Shown here: positions 1 to 9,514 of the stretch, piece after piece
How positions within the stretch are numbered: position 1 is the first letter of the stretch
Layout of the letters: the number at the start of each line of letters is the position of its first letter
From: Pseudomonas sp. BP8
GTDB taxonomy: Bacteria > Pseudomonadota > Gammaproteobacteria > Pseudomonadales > Pseudomonadaceae
Reading direction: 5' to 3'
Assembly: GCF_017875955.1 (NCBI RefSeq)
Contig: NZ_JAGINK010000001.1
Location: 2,146,001-2,210,000, forward strand
DNA length: 64,000 bases
Position numbers and translations under genes: made by a program
The notes under the pieces: generated by a model
Databases searched by the model: none
Told to the model about the DNA's origin: nothing
The model's input: only the letters and a program-made list of their open reading frames with translations

Positions 1-668
1 AGGATGCCTTTACTCGCTACTTCGAAACGCCGCTGCTGGCCTCGTTCATCGAGCTGGCGCATCGCCTTGGCCATCGCGTGTTCCTTGCGCCGTACAGTGC
101 CAATGGCAAGCCACTGCACGTGCAGGGCTTCCTCGGCGCGTTTGCCAAGGCGGCGATTCGCAATGGCAGTCAGCTCAAGGCCCTGGCCGATTGTGGCGTG
201 CCCTTGGTTGGGCTCGACCCGGCGATGACCCTGGTCTATCGCCAGGAGTATCAGAAGGTGCCTGGCCTGGAAGATTGCCCGAAGGTACTGCTGCCGCAGG
301 AGTGGTTGATCGACGTGTTGCCAGAGCAGATGACGGCCAACCCCGGCAACTTCCGCCTGATGGCGCACTGCACCGAGAAGACCAACGTGCCCGCCAGTAC
401 TCGCCAATGGGAGCAGGTGTTTGCCCTGATGGGGCTCAAGTTGGTGACCGAGGCAACCGGCTGCTGCGGCATGTCCGGGACCTATGGCCACGAGGCGCGC
501 AACCAGCAGACCTCGCGGACCATCTTCGAGCAGTCGTGGGCGACCAAGCTGGACAAGGAAGGCGAGCCATTGGCGACCGGCTATTCGTGCCGCAGCCAGG
601 TCAAACGCCTGGCTGATCGGCAGATGCGCCACCCGTTGGAAGTGGTGTTGCAGTACGCCCAGCGCTGA
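1..668 (+). CDS. FAD-linked / Fe-S oxidoreductase, C-terminal part (YdiJ / D-2-hydroxyglutarate dehydrogenase type)
   Basis: The gene is cut by the left edge; the frame is open from base 3 to a TGA at 666-668, about 221 residues. The reading includes a CCG-type cysteine motif (ATGCCGMSG) and a second cysteine near TGYSCRSQ. This pattern is typical of the C-terminal heterodisulfide-reductase-like (CCG) domain that follows the FAD and ferredoxin domains in the roughly 1000-residue YdiJ family. Those enzymes oxidise D-2-hydroxy acids and pass electrons through Fe-S centres. The FAD domain is outside the window, so the substrate cannot be judged. The gene ends on a strong hairpin shared with the convergent MFS gene. 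Confidence 0.8.
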   Translation, partial: DAFTRYFETPLLASFIELAHRLGHRVFLAPYSANGKPLHVQGFLGAFAKAAIRNGSQLKALADCGVPLVGLDPAMTLVYRQEYQKVPGLEDCPKVLLPQEWLIDVLPEQMTANPGNFRLMAHCTEKTNVPASTRQWEQVFALMGLKLVTEATGCCGMSGTYGHEARNQQTSRTIFEQSWATKLDKEGEPLATGYSCRSQVKRLADRQMRHPLEVVLQYAQR

Positions 669-675
669 TCGTCAG

Positions 676-704
676 AGCTATCGCGGGCGTGCCCCGCGAT
701 AGCT
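676..704. terminator. Bidirectional intrinsic terminator
   Basis: A perfect 12-bp stem (AGCTATCGCGGG paired with CCCGCGATAGCT) with a 5-base loop lies between two convergent genes. No long T-run follows on either side, so it may act as a stabilising hairpin as much as a terminator. Confidence 0.6.
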
Positions 705-706
705 AT

Positions 707-1894
707 TCAGGCCGCGCGCAGTCGCCGCGCCTGGCGATACAGGTATACGCTCAGCAGCAAGCCACAGCACGAGGCCGCTGCCGCAAAGAGAAACATCGAC
801 GCAAAACCAAAGCCTGCCGCCACCGCGCCGACCAGTGGCCCGCTGATCCCCAGCGACAAATCGATAAACAGCGAATACGCCCCCACCGCAGCCCCGCGGT
901 TGGCCGCCGACACCTGGTTGACCGCTTCCACTCCCAGTGCCGGAAACACCAGCGAGAAGCCAAAGCCACTCAGTGCTGCCCCGGCCAGGGCAATCTCCGC
1001 GTTCGGTGCCAGCCACAACATCAGCAGGCCGAGGGTTTCCACCGAAAGGCAGGCGATTGCCACACGGAACCCGCCAATCCGGTTGATCAGGTTGCCGAAC
1101 AGCAACCGCGCGCTGATGAAGCTGGCGCCAAACAGGCTCAGCGTCAGCGCGGCGTTAGGCCAATCCCGGCTGGCGTAGTACAGGGTGATGAACGTGGCGA
1201 TGGTGCCAAAGCCGATCGAGCCCAAGGCGAGGCCCGAGCCATGCGGGAAGACCTTGCCCAGCACCTGCAGGAACGGCAAGCGCACGCCGCTGACGATCGG
1301 CGCGGCGCGCTTGGGCCAGGCCAGCAACAGGCCGATCACTGCCAGCAGAATGATGCTGACGCCCATGCTCCACAGCCCCCAGTGCTTGACCATCAATACC
1401 CCGAGCGGAGCGCCGACGGCCAGTGCGCCATAACTGGCGATGCCGTTCCAGGAGATCACCTTGGCGGTGTTGTCGGCGCCTACACGGCCGATGCCCCAGC
1501 CGATCGAGCCAGAGCCGACCAGGCTTTCCGCGCTGCCCAGCACCAGCCGGCCGATCAGCAGGCAGGCCAGGCTCAGCCATGGCCAGTCGCTGAGAAAGCT
1601 GCAGGCCAGCATGAACACCCCGCTCAGGCCACAGCCGAACAAGCCATACATGACGGCTTTCTTGCTGCCGAGGTTATCGATGAGGCGGCTGGCGGTGGGG
1701 CGGCTGAGCAGGGTGGCGAGGTACTGCACGCTGATCACCAGGCCTGCGACCACGGCGCTGAAGCCCAGTGTGTTATGCACATAGCCAGGCAGTACGGCCA
1801 AGGGGATGCCGATGTTCAGGTAGCCGATAAAGGTGAAAAGGACGATCGAGACGACTTGCAGGGTGACCGCAAGGGGGCGCGGTGAGTCGGGCAT
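707..1894 (-). CDS. MFS transporter (YhhS/YfcJ-like)
   Basis: A 395-residue hydrophobic protein with about twelve membrane segments, the usual length for a major facilitator. A cytoplasmic loop after the second segment reads [17 protein letters not shown], the place of the MFS signature. Residues near 110-150 ([20 protein letters not shown]) match the helix-4/5 region of arabinose-efflux-type permeases. It would export a small molecule using the proton gradient; nothing in the sequence or neighbourhood identifies the substrate. It converges with the oxidoreductase and shares its terminator hairpin. Confidence 0.85.
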   Translation of the reverse strand: MPDSPRPLAVTLQVVSIVLFTFIGYLNIGIPLAVLPGYVHNTLGFSAVVAGLVISVQYLATLLSRPTASRLIDNLGSKKAVMYGLFGCGLSGVFMLACSFLSDWPWLSLACLLIGRLVLGSAESLVGSGSIGWGIGRVGADNTAKVISWNGIASYGALAVGAPLGVLMVKHWGLWSMGVSIILLAVIGLLLAWPKRAAPIVSGVRLPFLQVLGKVFPHGSGLALGSIGFGTIATFITLYYASRDWPNAALTLSLFGASFISARLLFGNLINRIGGFRVAIACLSVETLGLLMLWLAPNAEIALAGAALSGFGFSLVFPALGVEAVNQVSAANRGAAVGAYSLFIDLSLGISGPLVGAVAAGFGFASMFLFAAAASCCGLLLSVYLYRQARRLRAA

Positions 1895-1987
1895 TGGGGG
1901 TCTTCGTGGCAGAGGTTCTGGACGGTGTGAAAACGCGATGACGTGGGAGTTCCCGTAAGTCAGCCGTTTTCACACTGTCGTGCGCAG

Positions 1988-2113
1988 TTATTCCTGATCA
2001 GCGCTGGATGTATCGTCGCCATCCTCGACGGCAGGCGTCGGTTCGGAGTGAGCGGCAACGGTGTGCTCTTCTGGGTTCAAGCTTGGGAAGGGAAGATTCG
2101 GGATTTCGTGCAT
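1988..2113 (-). CDS. Candidate small acidic protein, 41 aa
   Basis: The minus strand reads a 41-codon ORF starting MHEIPNLPFPSLNPEEH and ending in an acidic tail (EDGDDTSSADQE). A GAGGA ribosome-binding sequence sits about 6 bases before the ATG. It has no membrane segment or cysteine. It lies upstream of the MFS gene, on the same strand, in an otherwise gene-free stretch. It resembles no family I can name. The good ribosome site and charged composition argue that it is real, but it could be a chance ORF. Confidence 0.4.
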   Translation of the reverse strand: MHEIPNLPFPSLNPEEHTVAAHSEPTPAVEDGDDTSSADQE

Positions 2114-2292
2114 CTCGTCGTCCTCGCAAGTGTGAGTGAAAAGGCTGCGCCAGGCGCGTTTGGGGCTTTGAAAAAGCTTGAGCAGGATACAGCAGTCTGC
2201 ATGACAGTTTGAACTTTTTGCCTGTCAGTTGTCGGGTTGCGTGCGGATACCGGACGGCGAGGCGGGGAGAGGCGGGTATTGGCGGGGGTGTC

Positions 2293-2399
2293 TGGCACCG
2301 GCTCTCGCCGGTGTTCGCGGGACAATCCCGCCCAACAGGGTTGCGCATCCCCCTGTAGGAGCGGGCTTGCCCCGCGAACACCGGCGAGAACCGGTGCCA
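2293..2399. repeat. REP doublet (inverted pair)
   Basis: Two REP elements face each other: 2293-2331 and 2361-2399 are 39-base inverted arms with three mismatches, around a 29-base spacer. Each contains the GCGGGCTTGCCCCGCGAA-type core. It accounts for most of the gene-free stretch before phhB. Such pairs are common between P. putida genes, and I infer no gene-specific role. Confidence 0.85.
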
Positions 2400-2426
2400 T
2401 CCATCAAAATATGCGTCGCGCGCGAT

Positions 2427-2783
2427 TTACTTGCGGCCTTCAGCCGCCTCGGCAACCTTGTCAGTCCGCGCGCACATGATGAAGTCGTTGCGGTGCAGGC
2501 CTTTGATCGAGTGGCTCCACCAGGTCACGGTGACCTTGCCCCACTCGGTCAGCAAACCTGGGTGATGGCCCTCGGCTTCTGCGATTTCACCCACGGCATT
2601 GGTGAACGCCAGGGCGTGCTTGAAGTTCTTGAACAGGAAAACCCGCTCAAGCTCCATGTGGCCGTCACGCGTTTCGATGTTCCAGTCCGGGATCTCGCGG
2701 ATCAACTGCGCCAGTTCATCGTCGCTGACTTTCGGTGCATCGGCGCGGCAGGCTTCGCAGTGAGCTTGGTTCAAGGCATTCAT
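2427..2783 (-). CDS. phhB: Pterin-4a-carbinolamine dehydratase
   Basis: A 118-residue protein with the PCD/DCoH signature: [23 protein letters not shown] around residues 70-92, carrying the paired histidines that dehydrate 4a-hydroxytetrahydropterin. It recycles the pterin cofactor of phenylalanine hydroxylase and acts in the cytosol. The ATG at 2783 gives the normal family length; an upstream TTG at 2816 would add 11 residues and lacks support. The N-terminal segment has two cysteines spaced by histidine and glutamate (HCEACRAD). It follows phhA by 39 bases on the same strand, and the pair is the classic Pseudomonas phh operon. Confidence 0.95.
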   Translation of the reverse strand: MNALNQAHCEACRADAPKVSDDELAQLIREIPDWNIETRDGHMELERVFLFKNFKHALAFTNAVGEIAEAEGHHPGLLTEWGKVTVTWWSHSIKGLHRNDFIMCARTDKVAEAAEGRK

Positions 2784-2822
2784 GGGTCTGGTTCCAGTTT
2801 GAGTTGTTATCGTCAAGGCGGC

Positions 2823-3611
2823 TCAGGCCGCGACCTTGGGTGGAAACTTCGGCGCGTGCAAGCCCAACTGCATGCCTTGTTCGACCATCGCCATGATGTC
2901 TTCATGGGCGAGGTCGAACAGGCGCTTGAGGTTCGGCAGGACGAAATACAGCGGCTGCAGGATGTCGATGCGGTACGGCGTGCGCATTGCCTCGACCGGG
3001 TCGAAGGCCTGGTGCTCAGGCTCGCTGGACAGGCTGTAGACCGTCTCTTTAGGTGACGAGAGGATGCCGCCACCGTAGATCTTGAGGCCTTGCGGCGTGT
3101 CCATCAGGCCGAATTCGATGGTCATCCAGTACAGCCGCGCCAGGTAGACGCGCTGTTCCTTGGTGGCGGCCAGGCCGAGCTTGCCATAGGTGTGGGTGAA
3201 TTCAGCGAACCACGGGTTGGTCAGCAAAGGGCAGTGGCCAAAGATCTCGTGGAAGATGTCCGGCTCCTGCAAGTAGTCGAGCTCTTGCGGGGTGCGGATA
3301 AAGGTGGCAACCGGGAAGCGTTTGCTGGCGAGCAGCTCGAAGAAGGTCTGGAACGGGATCAGCGCCGGAACCCGGGCGACCTGCCAGCCGGTGGTGGCGC
3401 CGAGCACCTTGTTGATCTCGCCAAGCTGGGGGATGCGCTCATGCGGCAGCTTGAGCTGCTCGATGCCGTCCAGGTATTCCTGGCATGCCCGCCCTTCGAT
3501 CACCTTCAGCTGACGGGTGATCAGGGTGTTCCACACCTCATGTTCCTGCTGCGGGTACTCGATAAAACCCTGTGCATCGGGCTCGCGTGCCACGTAGTGC
3601 GTCTGTTTCAT
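2823..3611 (-). CDS. phhA: Phenylalanine 4-monooxygenase
   Basis: A 262-residue bacterial-type phenylalanine hydroxylase, which converts L-Phe to L-Tyr with O2, tetrahydropterin and non-haem Fe(II). The iron-binding region DIFHEIFGHCPLL (two His) is near residues 117-129, and the downstream YWMTIEFGLM supplies the glutamate ligand. The length is right for the monofunctional bacterial enzyme, which lacks the ACT domain of the animal form. A clear AGGAGA ribosome site precedes the ATG. It is transcribed divergently from phhR and together with phhB. Confidence 0.97.
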   Translation of the reverse strand: MKQTHYVAREPDAQGFIEYPQQEHEVWNTLITRQLKVIEGRACQEYLDGIEQLKLPHERIPQLGEINKVLGATTGWQVARVPALIPFQTFFELLASKRFPVATFIRTPQELDYLQEPDIFHEIFGHCPLLTNPWFAEFTHTYGKLGLAATKEQRVYLARLYWMTIEFGLMDTPQGLKIYGGGILSSPKETVYSLSSEPEHQAFDPVEAMRTPYRIDILQPLYFVLPNLKRLFDLAHEDIMAMVEQGMQLGLHAPKFPPKVAA

Positions 3612-3727
3612 GTGGCTCTCCTGGTGAGGGCTTTATTGTTTTGATCGCGACATGCTTAGGAATATCCGCTCGGCGTCGGCTTTGCACGCAGTCTCCAGAG
3701 GTCTGGAGGGGGTGTGGCGTGAGATTT

Positions 3728-3745
3728 CGTAACGTAAATTTTACA
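3728..3745. promoter_or_regulatory. Candidate PhhR box
   Basis: The plus strand reads CGTAAC-N6-TTTACA between phhA and phhR. PhhR/TyrR boxes are described as TGTAAA-N6-TTTACA: the right half is perfect and the left half matches 4 of 6. The position, about 120 bp from each start codon, suits control of the divergent pair. This is a motif match only. Confidence 0.5.
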
Positions 3746-3865
3746 AAATGGGCGGTATCCAGGAAAATCACGGAGATCCAGCTGATCGTTCACCGGTATT
3801 TGTCAGCTTATCTTTACGACTTTTCTGCGCGCGGATGAAAAATCCGCCCGCTTCGAGAGCTCTTC

Positions 3866-5425
3866 ATGCGTATCAAAGTGCATTGCCAGAACCGCATCGG
3901 CATCTTGCGAGACATCCTCAACCTGCTGGTTGAGTACGGCATCAACGTCTTGCGCGGGGAGGTGGGTGGCGATCACGGCAATGCCATCTACCTGCATTGC
4001 CCAAACCTGGTGAACCTGCAATTCCAGGCCTTGCGGCCCAAGTTCGAGTCGATCGCCGGGGTGTTCGGCGTCAAGCGCGTGGGGCTGATGCCCAGCGAGC
4101 GTCGGCACATGGAGCTCAACGCGTTGCTGGGTGCGCTGGAGTTTCCGGTGTTGTCGATCGACATGGGTGGCAGCATCGTCGCCGCCAACCGGGCGGCGGC
4201 GCAGCTGCTGGGGGTGCGCGTCGACGAGGTGCCGGGCTTGCCGCTGGCGCGTTATGTCGAAGACTTCGACCTGCCGGAGCTGGTCCGGGCCAACAAGTCG
4301 CGGATCAACGGCCTGCGGATCAAGGTCAAGGGCGATGTGTTTCTCGCCGACATCGCCCCGCTGCAGTCCGAGCACGACGAAAGCGAAGCACTGGCCGGGG
4401 CCGTGTTGACCCTGCACCGGGCCGACCGCATCGGCGAGCGCATCTATAACGTGCGCAAGCAGGAGCTGCGTGGCTTTGACAGCATCTTCCAGAGCTCGAA
4501 GGTGATGGCTGCGGTGGTGCGTGAGGCGCGGCGCATGGCGCCGCTGGATGCGCCTTTGCTGATCGAGGGGGAGACCGGCACGGGCAAGGAGCTGCTGGCC
4601 CGTGCCTGTCACCTGGCCAGCCCGCGTGGCCAGGCGCCGTTGATGGCGCTCAACTGCGCTGGCCTGCCGGAGTCAATGGCCGAAACCGAGCTGTTCGGCT
4701 ACGGCCCGGGGGCGTTCGAGGGGGCGCGGGCCGAGGGCAAGCTCGGGCTGCTGGAGTTGACGGCGGGCGGCACGCTGTTTCTCGATGGGGTCGCGGAGAT
4801 GAGCCCGCGCTTGCAGGTGAAACTGCTGCGCTTCCTGCAGGATGGCTGCTTTCGGCGGGTCGGCAGTGATGAGGAGGTCTACCTTGATGTGCGCGTGATC
4901 TGCGCGACTCAGGTCGATCTGTCCGAGTTGTGCGCCAGGGGAGAGTTTCGCCAGGACCTCTACCACCGGTTGAATGTGCTGTCGTTGCATATTCCGCCGT
5001 TGCGCGAGTGCATGGACGGCCTGGAAGGGCTGGTGGAGCATTTTCTCGACCAGGCCAGTCGGCAGATTGGTTGCGTGCTGCCGCGCCTGGCGCCAGCGGC
5101 GAGAGACAAACTTGCGCACTATCACTGGCCGGGCAATGTACGCCAATTGGAAAACGTATTGTTTCAAGCGGTTTCATTATGCGATGGCGGGATAGTGAAG
5201 GGTGAGCATATACGTTTGCCCGATTATGGTGTGCGGCAACCGTTGGGAGAGTTTTCCCTGGATGGCGAACTTTCGGAAATAGTTGGCCGGTTTGAAAAGG
5301 CCGTATTGGAATCCTTGGTAGGGGAATTTCCAAGTAGTCGGGCGCTGGGCAAGCGTCTAGGTGTTTCGCATACAACGATTGCCAACAAGTTGCGCGACTA
5401 TGCGCTTAACAAGTCTGGCGGTTAA
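3866..5425 (+). CDS. phhR: TyrR-family transcriptional activator of phenylalanine catabolism
   Basis: A 519-residue regulator with an N-terminal ACT domain (about 1-70, starting MRIKVHCQNRIGILRDIL), a PAS region (about 80-190), an AAA+ module (about 205-440) and a C-terminal helix-turn-helix (SSRALGKRLGVSHTTIANKL). Walker A is GETGTGKE and Walker B is GGTLFLDG. The loop that would be GAFTGA in a sigma-54 activator reads GAFEGA. This agrees with the TyrR/PhhR group, whose P. putida member is reported to work with sigma-70 rather than sigma-54. It activates phhA-phhB in response to aromatic amino acids. Confidence 0.93.
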   Translation: MRIKVHCQNRIGILRDILNLLVEYGINVLRGEVGGDHGNAIYLHCPNLVNLQFQALRPKFESIAGVFGVKRVGLMPSERRHMELNALLGALEFPVLSIDMGGSIVAANRAAAQLLGVRVDEVPGLPLARYVEDFDLPELVRANKSRINGLRIKVKGDVFLADIAPLQSEHDESEALAGAVLTLHRADRIGERIYNVRKQELRGFDSIFQSSKVMAAVVREARRMAPLDAPLLIEGETGTGKELLARACHLASPRGQAPLMALNCAGLPESMAETELFGYGPGAFEGARAEGKLGLLELTAGGTLFLDGVAEMSPRLQVKLLRFLQDGCFRRVGSDEEVYLDVRVICATQVDLSELCARGEFRQDLYHRLNVLSLHIPPLRECMDGLEGLVEHFLDQASRQIGCVLPRLAPAARDKLAHYHWPGNVRQLENVLFQAVSLCDGGIVKGEHIRLPDYGVRQPLGEFSLDGELSEIVGRFEKAVLESLVGEFPSSRALGKRLGVSHTTIANKLRDYALNKSGG

Positions 5426-5469
5426 TCGCGGTGTTCGTTCGATTGCCGGGGCGCTGTATCGGTCGGATA

Positions 5470-5486
5470 GGGGCCCGTAGGGCCCC
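5470..5486. terminator. Hairpin between convergent genes
   Basis: GGGGCCC and GGGCCCC pair around a 3-base loop just after phhR and just after the convergent DUF2790 gene. It is strong but short and has no T-run. Confidence 0.45.
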
Positions 5487-5498
5487 CGATCACCGGGC

Positions 5499-5756
5499 TT
5501 AACCGTTAGAGCAACCGTTGCCCATGACACGGTATTCGAGAATGTGCTTCTGGCCCTGGGAGTCTTCATAGGTCATGCGCGCGGGGACTACTTCGCAGAT
5601 ATTGGGGACTTCGCTCATCGACAGGACGCGGGCGATATCCAGGTGCTGTGAGTAGGTGTACTGTTCAACCGGAATCTGCTCGACATGTGTTGCAACTTCG
5701 CCGGCCATCGCCGCGCTGCAAAGACCGCCAAGTACCAATGCCAGTAACGCTTTCAT
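5499..5756 (-). CDS. DUF2790 periplasmic protein
   Basis: An 85-residue protein with a signal peptide (MKALLALVLGGLCSAAMAG, cleavage likely after AMA). The mature part contains the DUF2790 pattern: YSQHLDIARVLSM, then VPNICEVVPARMTYEDSQG and LEYRVMGNGC. The family is abundant in Pseudomonas, often copper-, phosphate- or stress-responsive, with no known activity. Two cysteines could form a disulfide. It stands alone between phhR (convergent) and acsA (divergent). Confidence 0.85.
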   Translation of the reverse strand: MKALLALVLGGLCSAAMAGEVATHVEQIPVEQYTYSQHLDIARVLSMSEVPNICEVVPARMTYEDSQGQKHILEYRVMGNGCSNG

Positions 5757-6166
5757 TTTCTGTTTACCTGTCTAAGGTCGTAAGAGGGCACGCGGCGCTT
5801 TTGACGTCGCGAGTACAGCCAGTTTTAAATGAGGAAAGTTAGCGGGGGATTAACGGATGCCTTCGTGGGGGCTGTTGCCAGAAGTTAATCGCCTTGCCGT
5901 TGTTGGCGAGATCAATTCTAGGCCTGGCCCCTGGCCCGAAACAGTGGGGGTTTTGATAAAGACTGTTGACAGAATCTGTAACAATCCCTTGAAGAATATC
6001 GGAGGGTTGCTGGCTAATTGCTGGCATCGCCCGTACTAGAGCGGTTTCGCAAGATGCCCGGAGTCGAAGAGGGGTGTGCTACTACCAACGTCGAATGGCC
6101 ATTGCCGCTCTGGTACAGTTACAAACGGTCCCATACAAAAACAACTATTACACCGAGGTAACACAG
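5757..6166. other. Gene-free region upstream of acsA
   Basis: These 410 bases separate the divergent DUF2790 and acsA genes. I see no convincing ORF, RNA gene or repeat. The region should hold both promoters, but no operator could be assigned by eye. Confidence 0.5.
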
Positions 6167-8128
6167 ATGAGTGCGGCTCCACTGTATCCCGTTCGTCCCG
6201 AGGTTGCGGCTACCACCCTGACCGACGAGGCTACCTACAAGGCCATGTACCAGCAGTCGGTGATCAACCCCGACGGTTTCTGGCGCGAGCAGGCCCAGCG
6301 CCTGGACTGGATCAAGCCGTTCACCAAGGTCAAGCAGACCTCCTTCGACGACCACCATGTCGACATCAAGTGGTTTGCCGATGGCACTCTGAACGTTTCC
6401 TACAACTGCCTGGATCGCCACCTCGAAGAGCGCGGCGACCAGGTGGCGATCATCTGGGAGGGCGATGACCCTTCCGAAAGCCGCAACATCACCTACCGTG
6501 AGCTGCACGAGCAGGTCTGCAAGTTCGCCAACGCCCTGCGTGGCCAGGACGTGCACCGCGGCGATGTGGTGACCATCTACATGCCGATGATCCCCGAAGC
6601 GGTGGTGGCCATGCTGGCCTGTACACGTATCGGCGCGATTCACTCGGTGGTGTTCGGCGGCTTCTCGCCTGAAGCGCTGGCCGGGCGCATCATCGACTGC
6701 AAGTCGAAAATCGTCATCACTGCCGATGAAGGTGTGCGCGGCGGCAAGCGTACGCCGCTCAAGGGCAATGTCGACCTGGCGCTGACCAACCCGGAAACCA
6801 GCAGCGTGCAGAAGATCATCGTGTGCAAGCGCACCGGTGGCGAGATCGCCTGGCACCAGCACCGTGACATCTGGTTCGAAGACCTGATGAAGGTTGCTTC
6901 CAGCCACTGCGCACCGAAGGAAATGGGTGCCGAGGAAGCGCTGTTCATCCTGTATACCTCCGGCTCGACCGGCAAGCCCAAGGGCGTGCTGCACACCACC
7001 GGCGGCTACATGGTGTATGCCGCACTGACCCACGAGCGGGTATTCGACTACCGTCCGGGCGAGGTCTACTGGTGCACCGCCGACGTCGGTTGGGTCACGG
7101 GTCACAGCTACATCGTCTATGGCCCGCTGGCCAACGGCGCGACCACCGTACTGTTCGAAGGCGTGCCGAACTATCCGGACATCACCCGCGTGTCGAAGAT
7201 CATCGACAAGCACAAGGTCAATATCCTCTACACCGCGCCGACCGCCATTCGCGCAATGATGGCCGAGGGTGAGGCCGCCGTGGCCGGTGCCGACGGTTCC
7301 AGCCTGCGTCTGCTGGGCTCGGTCGGTGAGCCAATCAACCCGGAGGCGTGGAACTGGTATCACCAGGCCGTCGGCAAGTCGCGTTGCCCGATCGTCGACA
7401 CCTGGTGGCAGACTGAAACCGGCGGCATCCTCATCAGCCCGCTGCCGGGCGCCACTGGCCTCAAGCCGGGCTCGGCGACGCGGCCGTTCTTCGGCGTGGT
7501 GCCGGCGCTGGTGGATAACCTGGGCAACCTGATCGAGGGCGCCGCAGAGGGTAACCTGGTGATCCTCGACTCCTGGCCAGGTCAGTCGCGTTCGCTGTAC
7601 GGCGACCATGACCGCTTCGTCGACACCTACTTCAAGACCTTCCGCGGCATGTACTTCACCGGTGACGGCGCGCGTCGCGACGAAGACGGCTACTTCTGGA
7701 TCACCGGTCGCGTCGATGACGTGCTCAACGTTTCCGGTCACCGCATGGGGACTGCCGAGATCGAGAGCGCGATGGTCGCCCACGCCAAGGTCGCCGAAGC
7801 GGCCGTGGTCGGTGTTCCGCACGACCTCAAAGGGCAGGGCATCTACGTTTATGTCACCCTCAACTCTGGCGTCGAGCCGAGCGAGCAGTTACGCCTGGAG
7901 CTGAAGAACTGGGTGCGCAAGGAGATCGGCCCGATTGCTTCGCCGGATGTCATCCAGTGGGCGCCAGGCTTGCCCAAGACCCGTTCGGGCAAGATCATGC
8001 GGCGCATCCTGCGCAAGATCGCTACCGCGGAATATGGTGGGCTGGGCGATATCTCGACACTCGCCGATCCTGGCGTGGTGCAGCACCTGATCGATACCCA
8101 CAAACAGATGAACCTGGCTTCGGCCTGA
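6167..8128 (+). CDS. acsA: Acetyl-coenzyme A synthetase
   Basis: A 653-residue AMP-forming acetate:CoA ligase. The adenylation motif [11 protein letters not shown] is near residue 262, the [10 protein letters not shown] motif is near 411-420, and the C-terminal [13 protein letters not shown] carries the lysine that is acetylated to switch the enzyme off in this family. It makes acetyl-CoA from acetate, ATP and CoA in the cytosol. The ATG at 6167 is chosen because MSAAPLYP is the usual N-terminus and GAGGTA lies 8 bases upstream. An in-frame ATG at 6074 would add 31 unusual residues. The gene ends on two consecutive terminators. Confidence 0.97.
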   Translation: MSAAPLYPVRPEVAATTLTDEATYKAMYQQSVINPDGFWREQAQRLDWIKPFTKVKQTSFDDHHVDIKWFADGTLNVSYNCLDRHLEERGDQVAIIWEGDDPSESRNITYRELHEQVCKFANALRGQDVHRGDVVTIYMPMIPEAVVAMLACTRIGAIHSVVFGGFSPEALAGRIIDCKSKIVITADEGVRGGKRTPLKGNVDLALTNPETSSVQKIIVCKRTGGEIAWHQHRDIWFEDLMKVASSHCAPKEMGAEEALFILYTSGSTGKPKGVLHTTGGYMVYAALTHERVFDYRPGEVYWCTADVGWVTGHSYIVYGPLANGATTVLFEGVPNYPDITRVSKIIDKHKVNILYTAPTAIRAMMAEGEAAVAGADGSSLRLLGSVGEPINPEAWNWYHQAVGKSRCPIVDTWWQTETGGILISPLPGATGLKPGSATRPFFGVVPALVDNLGNLIEGAAEGNLVILDSWPGQSRSLYGDHDRFVDTYFKTFRGMYFTGDGARRDEDGYFWITGRVDDVLNVSGHRMGTAEIESAMVAHAKVAEAAVVGVPHDLKGQGIYVYVTLNSGVEPSEQLRLELKNWVRKEIGPIASPDVIQWAPGLPKTRSGKIMRRILRKIATAEYGGLGDISTLADPGVVQHLIDTHKQMNLASA

Positions 8129-8134
8129 TGGAGT

Positions 8135-8157
8135 GGGGGCGCTGCGCCCCCGTTTTT
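8135..8157 (+). terminator. Intrinsic terminator of acsA
   Basis: A 7-bp GGGGGCG/CGCCCCC stem with a 3-base loop is followed by TTTTT, 6 bases after the acsA stop codon. Confidence 0.85.
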
Positions 8158-8171
8158 AGCGCAGTGCAAGC

Positions 8172-8202
8172 AACCCCGCCGAGCAAACGGCGGGGTTTTT
8201 GC
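8172..8202 (+). terminator. Second terminator after acsA
   Basis: AACCCCGCC pairs with GGCGGGGTT around an 8-base loop, followed by a T-run. It is a back-up terminator directly behind the first. Confidence 0.85.
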
Positions 8203-8637
8203 ATTCTGTTACCTCGACATTCATCGGTAACCCTTTTCTGTCACCCCTTTCGCACGAGAACGGGGCAGGCAGCAACATCCAAGGGCTATCATTGGGCAAT
8301 TTCATCTCCTTGATGCCGTCTCGACACGCTACACTTGCCGGAATACAAGGCTTTGCCAATAATAGGCGCACTTATTGCTTTGGTTACAGGTTGTTTTTCT
8401 TCCGCTCTTGCATAATGCGCGAGAGCTGTCAATATCGCCCGCCGCGGTTTCAGGCGCTTCTATAACTAGTTGTCGCTTTGAAGAAATATCGACTAACGGG
8501 CTGTCGTTAAAATGCCACTCACTCGCTCGTGGTCTGCGACCTTGGTCGATACCCCTCGCGGCTTGCGTTGTACCCATTCGCATTCGGGCAGCTGTTACCC
8601 CCTGCCTTGTATTGCCCCGTACCGATGGAGTTACCTG
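8203..8637. other. Gene-free promoter region of the arginine transport operon
   Basis: These 435 bases precede the substrate-binding protein gene and carry the TGTCGC-type sites listed separately. An open frame running into the gene from 8512 lacks coding character and is treated as leader. No other feature was seen. Confidence 0.5.
8471..8507 (+). promoter_or_regulatory. Candidate ArgR operator upstream of the transport operon
   Basis: TGTCGC-N7-AA (8471-8485) is followed by a weaker TGTCGT at 8502-8507. Pseudomonas ArgR is known to bind tandem half-sites of the form TGTCGC-N6-8-AA. The location upstream of an arginine transporter whose operon includes argR fits auto-activation. Confidence 0.55.
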
Positions 8638-9423
8638 ATGAAGAAGCTTGCACTGCTTGGCGCCCTGGCGCTGTCCGTGTTTTCCCTGGTATCGCACGCT
8701 GATGAAAAGCCGTTGAAAATCGGTATTGAAGCCGCCTACCCACCGTTCGCCTTCAAGCAGCCCGATGGCAGCATCGCGGGTTTTGACTACGACATCGGCA
8801 ACGCCCTGTGCGAAGAGATGAAGGCCAAGTGCACCTGGGTCGAACAAGAGTTCGACGGCCTGATCCCGGCGCTGAAAGTACGCAAGATCGACGCGATTCT
8901 GTCGTCCATGTCGATCACTGACGACCGCAAGAAATCGGTCGACTTCACCAACCGCTACTACCTGACCCCGGCACGCCTGGTGATGAAGCAGGGTGCGACG
9001 GTGAGCGACTCGCTGGCCGAGCTCAAAGGCAAGAAGATCGGCGTTCAGCGCGGTTCGATCCACAACCGTTTCGCCAACGAAGTGCTGGCTCCTCAGGGCG
9101 CCACTGTCGTGCCTTACGGTACTCAGAACGAAATCTACCTGGATGTCGCTGCCGGTCGCCTGGACGGTACCGTGGCTGACGCGACCCTGCTCGAAGACGG
9201 CTTCCTCAAGACTGACGCCGGCAAGGGCTTTGCCTTTGTAGGCCCGGCCTTCACCGACGCCAAGTACTTCGGCGACGGCATCGGCATTGCCGTGCGCAAG
9301 GGCGACACGGCCAATGTCGAGCGGATCAACGCCGCCATTGCCGCGATCCGCGCCAACGGCAAGTACAAGCAGATCCAGGACAAGTACTTCAACTTCGACA
9401 TCTATGGCCCTGAAGCCAAGTAA
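8638..9423 (+). CDS. aotJ: Arginine/ornithine ABC transporter, periplasmic binding protein
   Basis: A 261-residue protein with a signal peptide ([21 protein letters not shown]) and a type-3 periplasmic fold. It opens [18 protein letters not shown] and contains [32 protein letters not shown], characteristic of the lysine/arginine/ornithine (LAO/HisJ/ArgT) group. The two cysteines in that segment match the LAO disulfide. It delivers basic amino acids to the permease encoded next. ATG 8638 has GGAG 8 bases upstream. The ArgR gene and the AST pathway downstream make arginine/ornithine the likely ligand; the name argT is also used. Confidence 0.9.
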   Translation: MKKLALLGALALSVFSLVSHADEKPLKIGIEAAYPPFAFKQPDGSIAGFDYDIGNALCEEMKAKCTWVEQEFDGLIPALKVRKIDAILSSMSITDDRKKSVDFTNRYYLTPARLVMKQGATVSDSLAELKGKKIGVQRGSIHNRFANEVLAPQGATVVPYGTQNEIYLDVAAGRLDGTVADATLLEDGFLKTDAGKGFAFVGPAFTDAKYFGDGIGIAVRKGDTANVERINAAIAAIRANGKYKQIQDKYFNFDIYGPEAK

Positions 9424-9444
9424 AACGTCGAGTATCACCTGTGC

Positions 9445-9486
9445 AATGGTGCAAACAGCAGAAGCTCTGAGGTTTGCACCATTTTT
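9445..9486 (+). terminator. Intra-operon attenuating hairpin
   Basis: A perfect 12-bp stem (AATGGTGCAAAC with GTTTGCACCATT) around a 15-base loop, followed by TTT, lies between the binding-protein gene and the first permease gene. It would let more mRNA cover the binding protein than the membrane components. Confidence 0.65.
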
Positions 9487-9514
9487 CATTCCCAAGGTCT
9501 GAGGAATCCCAATC

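Noticed and set aside
689..1885. A 398-residue plus-strand open frame
   Set aside because: Complement of the MFS gene; rich in Gln, Arg and Ala as shadow frames are.
3612..3865. Sigma-54 promoter for phhA
   Set aside because: No GG-N10-GC of adequate quality was found, and PhhR lacks the GAFTGA loop.
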